From Akkermansia muciniphila (GTDB taxonomy: Bacteria > Verrucomicrobiota > Verrucomicrobiia > Verrucomicrobiales > V1-33): DNA of 64,000 bases. Of the stretch, positions 1 through 8,467 are shown piece by piece. Both the position numbers and the translations under genes were made by a program. The stretch spans positions 1-64,000 of the forward strand of contig CAMAUV010000025.1 in NCBI GenBank assembly GCA_945861415.1. The letters are read 5' to 3'. The stretch's first letter is position 1; every line of letters starts with the position of its first letter. Below the pieces are notes generated by a model. The model did not search any database. It was not told the DNA's origin and saw only the letters and a program-made list of their open reading frames with translations.

Positions 1-195
1 CTCTTTGCAAGCGGCGCGGCCGGGGAGGGGAAAACCCTCTTCACCGCGCTCGATCCCGCCGGGTCCGGAGTGAGTTTTGTCAATCCGATCGTGGAGGGTC
101 ATCCCCTCGAACGGATCTATCACAGTGGATTCGCTTCGGGCTCCACCGCAAAGGAGAGACTTCCGTGGACTTTGGTAGACTTGTTCTCACTTTAG
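1..195 (+). pseudogene. Truncated CRTAC1/FG-GAP-type protein, N-terminal fragment, open at the window edge
   Basis: The first frame reads from the window edge to a TAG at 193-195. It contains FVNPIVEGHPLERIYHSGFA, which resembles the conserved N-terminal block of PVC proteins of the CRTAC1/VCBS-repeat (ASPIC-UnbV) type. In those proteins the block is followed at once by calcium-binding FG-GAP repeats (DVDGDG-like) and several hundred more residues. Here the similarity ends at about base 140, and an unrelated stretch of about 17 codons runs to the stop. A short tandem repeat (gttctcacttt twice, about 183-206) covers the end. I infer a gene cut by recombination close to the 3' end of the tRNA that follows. 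The start lies outside the window. The family call is from memory of the motif. Confidence 0.5.
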
Positions 196-232
196 TTCTC
201 ACTTTGGCCTCTCCAACCCCGATTTCTCGGTT

Positions 233-307
233 TGGTAGCGCCACCGGGAATCGAACCCAGATCTGAAGTTTAGGAAACCCCCGTTCTATCCGTTGAACTA
301 TGGCGCC
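233..307 (-). tRNA. tRNA-Arg (anticodon CCT)
   Basis: The minus strand folds into a full cloverleaf. It has a 7-bp acceptor stem starting GGCGCCA (with a G-U closing pair), a D arm GTTC/GAAC, anticodon loop TTCCTAA with anticodon CCT (reads AGG, arginine), T arm CTGGG-TTCGATT-CCCGG, and an encoded 3' CCA at 233-235. No intron is present. Its 3' end faces the truncated CRTAC1-like fragment, the usual geometry of an integration site. Confidence 0.93.
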
Positions 308-617
308 AGTTGATTTTCAGAGTGTTGCGACTCTGTATGCTTTGGAGATGGAGTGAGTTACAGGAAAAGTTACAGGTTGTCCCTCCGTTTCCATCCTTGT
401 CCTTATGCTTCCGGCGCTAAGGTTTCCAGCGGTTTGTTTGCTTCAACCGTACGAACCCTGAAAAGCTCGGGTGGCTCCCTCTCATGCGCCGGATAGGGCA
501 AGGTTGTTCATTCGTCCTAGTTCAAATGAACTAATTCAGCCGCCCGGCGGTGCAGGGCCGGATTACTTCCAGGCCTTTCCCTTGATCCATCGCGGGGTTC
601 CGGCCTTGCTGTGCGGG
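308..617. other. Intergenic region between tRNA-Arg and the GIY-YIG gene
   Basis: This stretch holds no recognisable gene. A frame from a GTG at 471 is open into the nuclease gene and would add 49 residues, but these show no domain. I treat this part as leader sequence. Confidence 0.4.
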
Positions 618-1412
618 ATGAATGAACCGGTTTCAGCTTCGACGCCGCGGCAGTCTGCCCTGTTTGCGACAAGCGGCCCGCTGGCGGGGCGGCTGGGGGC
701 GGCGTTCTTTGCATCACTTCCGGCAGGGCCGGGCGTTTACCGTTTCTATGGCGAGGATGACCGGCTGCTTTACATCGGGCAATCCTCAAACCTCCGGGCG
801 CGGGTGGGTAGCTATCGCTTTGTGAATGGGGCCAGCCATTCCCGGCGCATCGTGCGCATGGTGGCGCGGGTATTCCGGGCAGCGTGGGAAGAGTGCCCTT
901 CCGCTGCTGAGGCCATTGCCCTAGAATCCCGCCTGCTCCTGGAGCATTCCCCGCCATTCAATCGCGCTGGAGTCTGGCAGCCGCCGCCCTGGTGGCTAAT
1001 CCTCAGCGCCGCGGAAAATAGCCTGCGCGTGAAGTTGTGCCGCGAAGATGAAACAGAGAACGCTCCGGCGCTTGGGCCGCTTCCTTCCGGTTTCCGTTAC
1101 ACCTTTGCCGCGCTCATGCGCTGTCTTTACCGGTGGCAATGGCCCGCGGTGGCCTGGTGGGGTCTGCCTCATGGCATGGCCCGGGCAACAATTGCACCGG
1201 CGCAGGAAATCGCCCTGCCCGCTGATTCCGCAGACTTGGTGCCAGCTCTGCGCGCCTTCATCACCAGCGGCAGCCCGGAAACGCTGGCCGCTCTCACTGC
1301 GGGGATTGCCGCCCTGCCCCCGGAATCACAGGAAGGCATGTTCTGGACAGCGGACGCTGACACCCTGCAACAGCACTGTGATGCGAGCATTGGCCGGCAG
1401 CGCATCGGTTAG
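618..1412 (+). CDS. GIY-YIG nuclease domain protein (UvrC N-terminal/Cho-like)
   Basis: The 264-residue protein carries a GIY-YIG endonuclease domain at about residues 30-120: GVY at 39-41, YIG at 52-54, Arg60 in the catalytic helix, Glu103 as the metal ligand, and Asn115 near the end of the domain. This matches the order seen in the N-terminal nuclease of UvrC and in Cho. The remaining ~140 residues match nothing I know, and the UvrC UVR and RNase H-like domains are absent. It is therefore not UvrC. It probably cuts DNA, but substrate and pathway are unknown. The ATG at 618 was chosen because the domain begins soon after; a GTG at 471 is in frame, and neither has a strong ribosome binding site. 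Confidence 0.75.
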   Translation: MNEPVSASTPRQSALFATSGPLAGRLGAAFFASLPAGPGVYRFYGEDDRLLYIGQSSNLRARVGSYRFVNGASHSRRIVRMVARVFRAAWEECPSAAEAIALESRLLLEHSPPFNRAGVWQPPPWWLILSAAENSLRVKLCREDETENAPALGPLPSGFRYTFAALMRCLYRWQWPAVAWWGLPHGMARATIAPAQEIALPADSADLVPALRAFITSGSPETLAALTAGIAALPPESQEGMFWTADADTLQQHCDASIGRQRIG

Positions 1413-1436
1413 ACCACGTTCGTAAATTCGCTAGAC

Positions 1437-1856
1437 TCATCTTGGAAACGGAAACTCCGGCTCAAAGTAGCTCTGGGGTGCGGCCTGTTCACGGTCCGGC
1501 TTGCTATCGCCAAGTGCGAAAGTGTTGCGCTTGCGGTCCAGCGCCGCCTGCCAAATTCCTCTCTTCGTCACCGTAACAGTATCGGAAGAGGCGTCGTAAG
1601 TCATCGCGATGTCTCGCCACCGATTTGCCTCGTGGTCAATGTAACACCACCCCCACTTCCCTCCGGGAGGGCGCATGTAGAACGCAACCGTGTATGGCTC
1701 AACACTCCAATTGCAGCGTTGGGTTACCATATACTCGGAACCATCTGCCAAGCATAGCGATGCCAAGACGCCACTACTACCCGGCTGAATGATGAGGAGA
1801 AAAAGCCCAGCAACAATCGCCAATAGAACCCCAAAGATTATGCTGACTGTCTTCAT
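1437..1856 (-). CDS. Hypothetical membrane-anchored protein, 139 aa
   Basis: The protein begins MKTVSIIFG, followed by a single hydrophobic segment (about residues 5-26), so it is likely held in the inner membrane with its remainder outside. The exported part has four cysteines, an aromatic-rich centre and an acidic/proline-rich tail. I do not recognise a family. It converges tail to tail with the GIY-YIG gene, 24 bp apart, and stands alone. The start is the first ATG, with the hydrophobic segment immediately after it. Its low similarity to anything known means it could be a lineage-specific gene. Confidence 0.5.
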   Translation of the reverse strand: MKTVSIIFGVLLAIVAGLFLLIIQPGSSGVLASLCLADGSEYMVTQRCNWSVEPYTVAFYMRPPGGKWGWCYIDHEANRWRDIAMTYDASSDTVTVTKRGIWQAALDRKRNTFALGDSKPDREQAAPQSYFEPEFPFPR

Positions 1857-2121
1857 GGTGTGAAGTGGCCTAACAGTGTATTACCCCCCGATATGGGGGC
1901 AATATCAGCGGTTTTGGGTTGTAGGAAAGCTTGCATTTGAGTGGAATATCAGGGGATTAATACATCCGCTTTTTCTGCGCTTCCGCGTGCCAGCGTGTTC
2001 CCGTAGCGCTCTTTCCCGGTCACGGCAAGGTGAACGGAGCGCTTTGCGACTAGGGCCACGAGAGCGGAAACGGGGAAGGACCCGGCATTGCTTTGCCTGT
2101 AGAGCTATGCCATTGGGGCCC

Positions 2122-3477
2122 ATGCTCCGGATCAGCCTTCTTTTCCTCACTCTCTCCGTCGCCATCTCGCGGGGGGCGGATCGTGCCCTGAACTACATCG
2201 TCATGCTCGTTGATGACATGGGAGCGACGGACCTCGGCTGCATGGGCAGCACTTTTTATCAGACCCCGCACATCGACCAACTGGCAAAGGAGGGGATGAG
2301 ATTCACCCGCGCCTACAGTGCCTGTACCGTCTGTTCGCCCACTCGCGCCGCAATGATGACCGGCCAAGCCCCCGCGAGGCTGCACATCACAGACTGGATT
2401 GCCGGGCACGCGCGCCCGGGCGCAAAACTAATGCCGCCCGACTGGTGCCTCGAACTCCCGGAGGCCGCGCAGACGCTGCCGGAAATCCTCCAGCCGAAAG
2501 GCTACGCGTCGGGTACGTTCGGAAAATGGCACCTCGGCAACGCCTCGCCTCTTAAGCACGGATTCGAGATAAACCTCGGCGGCCACAGCCGCGGCCAGCC
2601 CGCCATGTGGTTCGCGCCATACAAGAACCACGCGCTTACGGACGGACCTGAGGGCGAGTTCCTCACCGAGCGCCTCACCGCTGAAGTGGAGAAGTTTATG
2701 ACCGCCAAAAAAGACCAGCCTTTCTTCGTCTACTTTCCCCAGTATGCCGTGCATACGCCGCTGGGCGGGAAGAAGGAGGTCATCGAAAAATACCGTGCCT
2801 TGCGCAGAGAAAGTGAACCGCACAACAATGCCGTCTATGCCAGCATGGTGGAAAGCGTGGACGACAGTGTGGGCCGGCTGCGGGTTAAATTGAAGGAACT
2901 TAAAATAGAAGACCGCACCGTCTTCGTCTTCACCTCCGACAACGGCGGCCTGCTGGGGAAAAACGGCCCTACCAAAAACCTTGGCATGCGCGCCGGAAAG
3001 GGTTCCGCCTATGAGGGCGGTGTCCGCGTGCCCTTAATAGTGCAGTGGCCCGGAATCACGGAGCCCGGCAGCACCAGTGACACGCCGGTTATCACCATGG
3101 ACCTACCTGTGACGCTCGCGGCCGCCGCTGGCACGGCCACAGCGGCGCCTCAAGATGGCACTGACCTCCGCTCGCTGCTCCGCGGGGAGAAACCGCCGGT
3201 GCGTCCGCTCTTCTGGCACTACCCACATTATCATCCCGGGGGAGCCACCCCCTACAGCGCGGTGCTCGCCGGCGGCTGGCGCCTCGTGCGTTTCTACGAA
3301 TCAGGGAAGGCCGAACTCTATCAGCTCACGGAGGACCCGCTGGAGGAGAAAGACATGGCGGAGGCCAAGCCGGAGAAAGCCAGAGAGTTGCTGAGCCTCT
3401 TAGAGCAGTGGCTCAAGGACACGGCCGCACAAATGCCCCTACCCAATCCAAACTGGAATCCCGCGAGAGAGAAATAA
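2122..3477 (+). CDS. Secreted sulfatase (arylsulfatase family)
   Basis: A type I sulfatase of about 451 residues that would hydrolyse sulfate esters. A signal peptide covers residues 1-19 (LRISLLFLTLSVAIS). The paired metal-binding aspartates are in LVDDMG (31-32). The CSPTR motif at 71-75 holds the cysteine converted to formylglycine, followed by AAMMTGQ. Further sulfatase blocks are FGKWHLG and FTSDNGG, the latter carrying Asp-Asn metal ligands. Length is typical. An in-frame ATG at 2107 adds five residues, and a long open frame continues to 1876 but has no signal-like start. It is one of three sulfatases in the window. The natural substrate, probably a sulfated polysaccharide, cannot be read from the sequence. 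Confidence 0.88.
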   Translation: MLRISLLFLTLSVAISRGADRALNYIVMLVDDMGATDLGCMGSTFYQTPHIDQLAKEGMRFTRAYSACTVCSPTRAAMMTGQAPARLHITDWIAGHARPGAKLMPPDWCLELPEAAQTLPEILQPKGYASGTFGKWHLGNASPLKHGFEINLGGHSRGQPAMWFAPYKNHALTDGPEGEFLTERLTAEVEKFMTAKKDQPFFVYFPQYAVHTPLGGKKEVIEKYRALRRESEPHNNAVYASMVESVDDSVGRLRVKLKELKIEDRTVFVFTSDNGGLLGKNGPTKNLGMRAGKGSAYEGGVRVPLIVQWPGITEPGSTSDTPVITMDLPVTLAAAAGTATAAPQDGTDLRSLLRGEKPPVRPLFWHYPHYHPGGATPYSAVLAGGWRLVRFYESGKAELYQLTEDPLEEKDMAEAKPEKARELLSLLEQWLKDTAAQMPLPNPNWNPAREK

Positions 3478-3496
3478 GAATCGCGCCCCCTCCTGC

Positions 3497-4177
3497 TCAG
3501 GGCACGATGGTTACCGGCGTGCCTTCCTCAACGTTGTTGAAGAAGTGCTCAGACATGTGCTCCTGCATGCGGATGCATCCGTGGCTCGCCGGGTAGCCCG
3601 GGAGGAAGCCCGCATGCATGCCAACACCATCGCTCGTGAGGCGCATGAAGTTTGTCATCTTGGCGCCTTCGTAGCGGCATCCGGGCGGCGGACGGTCTTT
3701 CTTTACATCAACATCACCGTCGACTACATTGCCGGATGCATCGACAAACACCCCATAGCGGCTGCTTTTATGCCATTTGTTCTTTTGGATGATGCGGAAA
3801 CTCCCCGCTGGCGTGCGGTGGCCTTCGTCGCCGGTACTTAGCCATGATTTGCCCACGAGTTGGTTCCCTTTGTAGAAGTACGCGGTTTGTTCGCTAAGCG
3901 AAATAAGAATGCGTGCCGGGCCATCGCCGGGCTCCCCGCTCCAGTAGCTGATGACATCCTTTGGCCGGCCCGCCTGTTTCACGTGGGCAGCCTCCTGCGC
4001 AGTAGGAGGGGCACTTGGGTCAATCGTGAGGATGCCATATTGATCGCGCAGATACCCTAGAGGCAGGTATCCGGCTAGAGGGGCCAGTGCCTCGCGCGGG
4101 GAAAACGAGATACAAGACGGGAGCACCAGAGCGACGGCGGCGGAGAGGGGGAGAAGGATGCGGTTTATGGAAGGCAC
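3497..4177 (-). CDS. L,D-transpeptidase (YkuD domain), probable lipoprotein
   Basis: The YkuD catalytic motif lies near the C-terminus: MHAGFLPGYPASHGCIRM at about residues 187-204, with His188 and the nucleophile Cys201. Such enzymes make 3-3 cross-links in peptidoglycan or attach proteins to it. Length from the chosen start is 226 residues. The GTG at 4177 was chosen because it opens directly onto a signal sequence ending LVLPSC, which looks like a lipobox with lipidated Cys22. The open frame continues upstream to 4384, but those codons overlap the neighbouring SDR gene and lack domain character. A second complete member is at 47359 and a decayed one at 23377. Confidence 0.82.
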   Translation of the reverse strand: MPSINRILLPLSAAVALVLPSCISFSPREALAPLAGYLPLGYLRDQYGILTIDPSAPPTAQEAAHVKQAGRPKDVISYWSGEPGDGPARILISLSEQTAYFYKGNQLVGKSWLSTGDEGHRTPAGSFRIIQKNKWHKSSRYGVFVDASGNVVDGDVDVKKDRPPPGCRYEGAKMTNFMRLTSDGVGMHAGFLPGYPASHGCIRMQEHMSEHFFNNVEEGTPVTIVP

Positions 4178-4289
4178 GACTGAAAAATCAACGAGTGCTG
4201 ATAAATTAGGGAATGAAATAATACCCACGCTTTGTGCCGCGTCCACGTAAAACTTGTGCCCGCCAGAGCTGCAGAAGAGCAATGAAGAC

Positions 4290-5366
4290 CTAAAACTTCC
4301 CGTCCGAAGCCTCGAAATGAGTAGGTTTACCAAGCAGGCGCCCGCCCTGCTGGAGCCACGCCGCCGTCCAGTCCAGCATGTCACTCAGTGGAGTGGGCGG
4401 GGGGCCGAATTTCCCGTGTGACCACCGGGCATCATTCAGCCACGACGGGGCACCTTCTTTGCCGGAAAAAGCCGGCGCTTTCCCCAGCCGCCGTCCCAGT
4501 TCCTCCGCCAGCGAGCGCACGCTCAACATTTCCGCGCCGGTTACATTCACCGGCACCGCAGGCGAGTCCGCCAGTTCCAGCGTCTGAATGGCATGAGCGC
4601 AGGCATCCCTCTGCCAGATCAGATTCACATGCCCCATTGTCAGGTCCACCGGCTGCCCTGCGAGGATGCGCGTAGCGATGTCCACCAAGACACCATAGCG
4701 CGGCTCCACGCTGTAGTTCAGCCGCACGAGCGACACCGGCGTGCCATAACGCTTTGAGTAGAATCGGAACACGCCCTCCCGTCCCAGACACGAGTGGGCA
4801 TACTCCCCCGGCGGGGCCGTGGGCGCATTTTCACGCGATCCCCCGCTCTCGACTGTGGTCAGCGAGTAAACACAGCCCGTTGAGAATGCCGCGATGCGCG
4901 CGCTGCGGAATCGTTCCGCCACATTCGCCGGCACCACCGCGTTCATGGCCCACGTCAATTCCGGCTGTTCGCTCGTGCCGAATTTCTGCCCGGCCATAAA
5001 GACCACCAGCGGCACGTCCGGCAGGGCCTCCACCGCTGTGCGGTCGATGAGGTCGCAGGACAACGTCTGCACGCCCCCGGCCTCCAGCAGCGACCGGCTT
5101 GCTGCGCTGGAAAATCGTGAGACTGCAAATACCCGCCGGCCATCGCCCAGCGCCCGTGCTGCCGCTGCGAGCATGAGACAAAGCGTGCCACCCATCTTTC
5201 CGCCGGCTCCTGCCACCAGCACATCACCCGGCAGCCGTCGCAGCGACTCCAACACTCCCTCCGTGGGCACAGCGAGGAAGTGATCAAGCTTCTCCGTGGT
5301 GAAAGGCAGTGCAGGTATCATGACTCGCTGCATCGCCGCACCGCAAAGCTCTTTCAAGCCGGGCAT
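4290..5366 (-). CDS. NAD(P)-binding SDR family protein (extended/epimerase type)
   Basis: A Rossmann nucleotide-binding motif, VAGAGGKMGGTL, sits at about residues 51-62, followed by Asp and Ser-rich strands and a central AAFSTGCVYS block, as in extended SDRs of the epimerase/dehydratase class. The usual YxxxK catalytic pair is not obvious: the matching region reads EYAHSCLGRE, so Lys may be replaced. Substrate is unknown; sugar nucleotides are typical for the class. The gene lies 93 bp downstream of the small ORF that ends the arsenate operon, on the same strand, so read-through is possible but a link to arsenic is not shown. ATGs at 5333 and 5321 are alternative starts. Confidence 0.65.
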   Translation of the reverse strand: MPGLKELCGAAMQRVMIPALPFTTEKLDHFLAVPTEGVLESLRRLPGDVLVAGAGGKMGGTLCLMLAAAARALGDGRRVFAVSRFSSAASRSLLEAGGVQTLSCDLIDRTAVEALPDVPLVVFMAGQKFGTSEQPELTWAMNAVVPANVAERFRSARIAAFSTGCVYSLTTVESGGSRENAPTAPPGEYAHSCLGREGVFRFYSKRYGTPVSLVRLNYSVEPRYGVLVDIATRILAGQPVDLTMGHVNLIWQRDACAHAIQTLELADSPAVPVNVTGAEMLSVRSLAEELGRRLGKAPAFSGKEGAPSWLNDARWSHGKFGPPPTPLSDMLDWTAAWLQQGGRLLGKPTHFEASDGKF

Positions 5367-5459
5367 TTTCCACGCGTTGAAGGAATGGATGCCGTTCTAC
5401 TTGTCCGGCACTCTCGGTTGTGGTGCCACCTCTCTATCAGACATTCTAACCGACCTACA

Positions 5460-5690
5460 TCATTGGTTCTCAGTGAGCCACGCCTTGAATTCGTTGTTCT
5501 CCATGAAAGCCTTCGCCGCGGGGAACTCGCCACGGAGATAGTTGAGGTCTGGCTCGGCATCGGGATTGGCACCGGTGATTTCCACGGGCAGTCGGTGCTC
5601 GCCGGCGCTCAGTTCCCACTCGCCCGGCATCAGCGGCGTGAAGGAAGTGAAGCGAGCCTCCCGCTGCGGTTTACGAAACCTCACATACAC
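5460..5690 (-). CDS. Small hypothetical protein at the end of the ars operon, 76 aa
   Basis: The frame opens with GTG at 5690 (GTG TAT GTG), overlapping the last codons of arsJ in a different frame, an arrangement typical of translational coupling. A longer version of the frame runs into arsJ from 5768, but the overlap start is more likely. The product is soluble, with the order FTPLMPGEWELSAGEHRLPV early and a C-terminal run KAFMENNEFKAWL. No family is recognised. Its position makes it a candidate accessory of arsenate resistance, but that is inference only. Confidence 0.5.
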   Translation of the reverse strand: MYVRFRKPQREARFTSFTPLMPGEWELSAGEHRLPVEITGANPDAEPDLNYLRGEFPAAKAFMENNEFKAWLTENQ

Positions 5691-6919
5691 TTCTGACTGT
5701 CCTTGAGTCCGCGCGGCAGCGCCAGCGATATCACGACAGTGAGCGCCAGAAAGGCACTGCTGGCCCAAAGGCAGAGGTTCAGCCCCATGATCGGGCTTCC
5801 GCTGATCCCGTGTTGATACAGAGCCCCGCTGAGCACAGTCCCGGCGAGTCGTCCGCAGGCGTTGGCCATGTAGTAAAATCCCACGCCCTGGGCCACCTTC
5901 TGATTGTCGGCGTATGCTAGAATAAGGAACGAGTGCACGGACGAATTGAGGGCGAAGACGAGACCAAAAACGATGAGCCCTCCCGGCACGGCAAGCACTG
6001 GCGCCACATCACTTTCTAGAGCGATGGCAATGCCAGCGGGAATGACCGCCAGCACGGCGGCGAGGGCCACTGCTGTTTTGCCGTCCGGCGCTTTCTTGCC
6101 GGTCCGGCTGCGCAGGATGCCCGGCGTAAAGGCCTGCACGATGCCGTAGCCGATGACCCAACTCGCCATGAAGGCACCGGCCTGCCAGAATTTCCAGCCA
6201 ATAACCGATGAGAGAAAAACCGGTAGTGCGACCACAAACCACACATCCCGTGCGCCAAACAAAAATACCCGCGCCGCCGCCAGGAGATTCACTGCCCGGT
6301 TGTTGGAGAACATCTGGGTGAACTTCGCTTTCTTGCTGGCCTCGCCAATCCCGCCGCGCATGAGCAGCGCGGAGCCCAGCAACGCGCTGAGCACCAACCC
6401 GCCGAGGATGAACAGCGAAGGCTGAAATCCCGTCACGCTCAGCAACAGTCCACCAACGAAGAAGCCCACGCCTTTGAGCGCGTTCTTGCTGCCCGTCAGA
6501 ATGGCTACCCATTTATAAAGCTGCCCCTCGCAGTCGCCCGCGATGAGTTTTACCGCGCTCTTGCTGCTCATTTTAGTGAGATCCTTGGCGATGCCGGAAA
6601 ACGCCTGACTGGCCATCACCCATGGCACGGTGAGCCACGGCTCAGGGGCGAAGGCCAGCATGGAAAGGGCGGCGAGTTGAGTGACGAGTCCCGCGTAGAG
6701 CGTCGACTTCAGTCCAAACCGCACCGCGAGCCAGCCGCCCACAAGGTTGGTGATGATACCGAACACCTCATAAAACAGGAACAGCGATGCCACCTGCCAC
6801 GCCGTATAGCCCTGCTCATAGAAGTGGAACAGCACCAGCATTCGCAGCGCGCCATCAGTCAGGGTGTCCGCCCAGTAGGCGGCGGTCACACACAGGTAGT
6901 TTCGGAGGCCTGGAGCCAT
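5681..6919 (-). CDS. arsJ: ArsJ: organoarsenical (1-arseno-3-phosphoglycerate) efflux MFS permease
   Basis: A 412-residue major facilitator protein with about twelve hydrophobic segments. Its N-terminus (RNYLCVTAAYWADTLTDGAL, then VLFHFYEQGYTAWQ) and the block SGIAKDLTKMSSKSAVK match what I know of ArsJ. In that family the transporter exports 1-arseno-3-phosphoglycerate, made by a partner GAPDH from arsenate. The partner gene lies directly upstream, with an ArsR gene before it, which strongly supports the call. The spacer to the GAPDH gene (76 bp) contains a long inverted repeat, annotated separately. The start is the first ATG. Confidence 0.9.
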   Translation of the reverse strand: MAPGLRNYLCVTAAYWADTLTDGALRMLVLFHFYEQGYTAWQVASLFLFYEVFGIITNLVGGWLAVRFGLKSTLYAGLVTQLAALSMLAFAPEPWLTVPWVMASQAFSGIAKDLTKMSSKSAVKLIAGDCEGQLYKWVAILTGSKNALKGVGFFVGGLLLSVTGFQPSLFILGGLVLSALLGSALLMRGGIGEASKKAKFTQMFSNNRAVNLLAAARVFLFGARDVWFVVALPVFLSSVIGWKFWQAGAFMASWVIGYGIVQAFTPGILRSRTGKKAPDGKTAVALAAVLAVIPAGIAIALESDVAPVLAVPGGLIVFGLVFALNSSVHSFLILAYADNQKVAQGVGFYYMANACGRLAGTVLSGALYQHGISGSPIMGLNLCLWASSAFLALTVVISLALPRGLKDSQKCM

Positions 6920-6926
6920 ACTGTTT

Positions 6927-6983
6927 TAGTGCTTAGTGTTTTAGTGCTTGGTTTCAGGCTCCGTGCGCGGCACTAAGCACTAA
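6927..6983. repeat. Inverted repeat between the GAPDH gene and arsJ
   Basis: TTAGTGCTTAGTG (6927-6939) is the exact reverse complement of CACTAAGCACTAA (6971-6983), giving a 13-bp perfect stem around about 31 bases. A further AGTGCTT copy lies inside the loop, so the unit GCACTAA appears several times. No T-run follows in the operon direction. It could be an RNA stability or attenuation hairpin that sets the GAPDH:ArsJ ratio, or a mobile repeat remnant. Confidence 0.6.
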
Positions 6984-6995
6984 CGCACCGCCCCC

Positions 6996-8003
6996 TCACA
7001 TCATCCGCGCCATTTTGCGTGTCAGTTCAGCATAGCGGTTGGCGTAGCCCCATTCGTTGTCATACCATGCGAGGATTTTGATCTGCGTGCCGCCTGTGAC
7101 CAAGGTGCTGAGGGCGTCCACGATACTGCTTCGGGGATCGTTCACATAGTCGATGGAAACGAGCGGACGTGTTTCGTAGCCGAGAATGCCTTTGAGCGGC
7201 CCGTCCGCGGCGGCTTTGAGCAGCGCATTCACTTCCTCCACGCTGGTGGCGCGGGGCACTTCAAACACGCAATCCGTTAGGCTGCCATTGAGCAACGGCA
7301 CGCGCACGGCTACCCCGTTGAGCCGGCCCTGGAGTTCCGGGAAAATCAGTCCGATGGCAGTGGCGCTGCCAGTGCTGGTGGGAATCAGCGAGAGGCTGCA
7401 CGCGCGAGCGCGGCGCAGGTCTTTGTGCGGTGTGTCGAGGATACTTTGGGTGTTTGTGATGTTGTGAATGGTGGTGATCATCCCGTGTTTGATACCCAGC
7501 CCCTCGTGGATGACTTTCACCACGGGTGCGAGGCAGTTGGTCGTGCAGCTCGCGGCGGTGACCAAATGGTGTTTCGCTGGATCGTATTCATGGTCGTTCA
7601 CGCCCATCACGATGTTCAGCGCGCCGCCTTTCACCGGGCAGGCCACGACTACTTTCTTCACGCCTGCGGCAAAGTAGCACTCCAGAGCCTCCTGCGTTTT
7701 GTGTTTGCCCGTGGCATCCATGACGATGTCCACGCCCATGTCGCGCCACGGGATGTCCGCGGGGTTTTTATTGGAGGAATAGGAGATGCGCTGCCCGTCG
7801 ATAAGCACCGCCCCGTCCTCCGCCCGGCAGTCGTGCGGCCAGCGGCCATGAACACTGTCGAACTCCGTCAGGTGAGCGGCGCAGGCAGCAACGCCAGCGG
7901 TTTCATTGAAGTGCACCACTTCCACCTCCGGTCGATTCCATAAGGCACGAAAGGCGAGGCGGCCTATGCGACCGTATCCGTTGATAGCGATTTTCTTTTT
8001 CAT
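6996..8003 (-). CDS. ArsJ-associated glyceraldehyde-3-phosphate dehydrogenase
   Basis: The protein (335 aa, usual GAPDH length) starts [20 protein letters not shown] with the Rossmann GxGxxG. The catalytic block [10 protein letters not shown] places the nucleophile at Cys153, with the base His180 in [12 protein letters not shown]. After the first Rossmann strand it has FNETAG instead of the ND(L) of housekeeping GAPDH. Sitting between arsR and arsJ, it most likely forms 1-arseno-3-phosphoglycerate from arsenate, glyceraldehyde-3-phosphate and NAD, which ArsJ then exports. A purely glycolytic role is less likely given the context. The gene follows arsR by 25 bp on the same strand. Confidence 0.9.
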   Translation of the reverse strand: MKKKIAINGYGRIGRLAFRALWNRPEVEVVHFNETAGVAACAAHLTEFDSVHGRWPHDCRAEDGAVLIDGQRISYSSNKNPADIPWRDMGVDIVMDATGKHKTQEALECYFAAGVKKVVVACPVKGGALNIVMGVNDHEYDPAKHHLVTAASCTTNCLAPVVKVIHEGLGIKHGMITTIHNITNTQSILDTPHKDLRRARACSLSLIPTSTGSATAIGLIFPELQGRLNGVAVRVPLLNGSLTDCVFEVPRATSVEEVNALLKAAADGPLKGILGYETRPLVSIDYVNDPRSSIVDALSTLVTGGTQIKILAWYDNEWGYANRYAELTRKMARMM

Positions 8004-8028
8004 GGCTTTTAGGGTAGAAATTCCGGAT

Positions 8029-8451
8029 TCAGCCGCAGCAGCCCTGTGTGTCGGCAGTGTCCAGTCGCGGAGGGACGGGACGCCGGCGCTCTCCGCCGCA
8101 CTCCTGAGTGCCGCGTAACGCCACCCGTTGGTCTGTTCGCTCGCGGTCGGCTTTCAGTGTCAGGTCACCATCCAGTTCCCCTGCCCAATGCAGTCTCATA
8201 ACATCGAACACACTGCTGAGGCCATCCGCGAGACGGTAAAAAGCCCATTTTCCCCGGCGCTCCACTTCGAGGAGGCCGGCATCGCGCATCACCGTCAAAT
8301 GGCTGCTGAGGGTGCTCTGCGGCAGGCGCAGACCGTCCTCTAGTTCGCAAACACACAAAGACTGTTCGGCCACGAGCAGGGCAATGCGCCATCGGGTGGG
8401 ATCAGAAAGTGCGTGGTTGAAAGCAGTCAGCGCTCGCATGGCAGCCGTCAT
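8029..8451 (-). CDS. arsR: ArsR/SmtB-family arsenic-responsive repressor
   Basis: A winged-helix repressor of 140 residues. The segment [11 protein letters not shown] (31-41) has the paired cysteines 33 and 35 that bind As(III) in the classical ArsR type, followed by the recognition helix [19 protein letters not shown]. The C-terminus ends GCCG (Cys138-139), and another cysteine lies about twenty residues upstream, which could add a metal site. It is the first gene of the minus-strand operon arsR-GAPDH-arsJ-small ORF and probably represses it. An internal ATG at 8439 is an alternative start. Confidence 0.9.
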   Translation of the reverse strand: MTAAMRALTAFNHALSDPTRWRIALLVAEQSLCVCELEDGLRLPQSTLSSHLTVMRDAGLLEVERRGKWAFYRLADGLSSVFDVMRLHWAGELDGDLTLKADRERTDQRVALRGTQECGGERRRPVPPRLDTADTQGCCG

Positions 8452-8467
8452 ATCGAAATCTGCCGAT
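8452..8467. promoter_or_regulatory. Candidate ArsR operator
   Basis: ATCGAAATCTGCCGAT directly before the arsR start has ATCG/CGAT arms around eight bases. It is short and unproven; its position abutting the start codon is compatible with autorepression. Confidence 0.25.

Noticed and set aside
618-1412. UvrC
   Set aside because: Only the GIY-YIG part is present; the UVR motif, RNase H-like nuclease and HhH domains are missing.
6996-8003. Housekeeping glycolytic gapA
   Set aside because: It lies between arsR and arsJ and has FNETAG after the first Rossmann strand, which fits the arsenate-linked form better.
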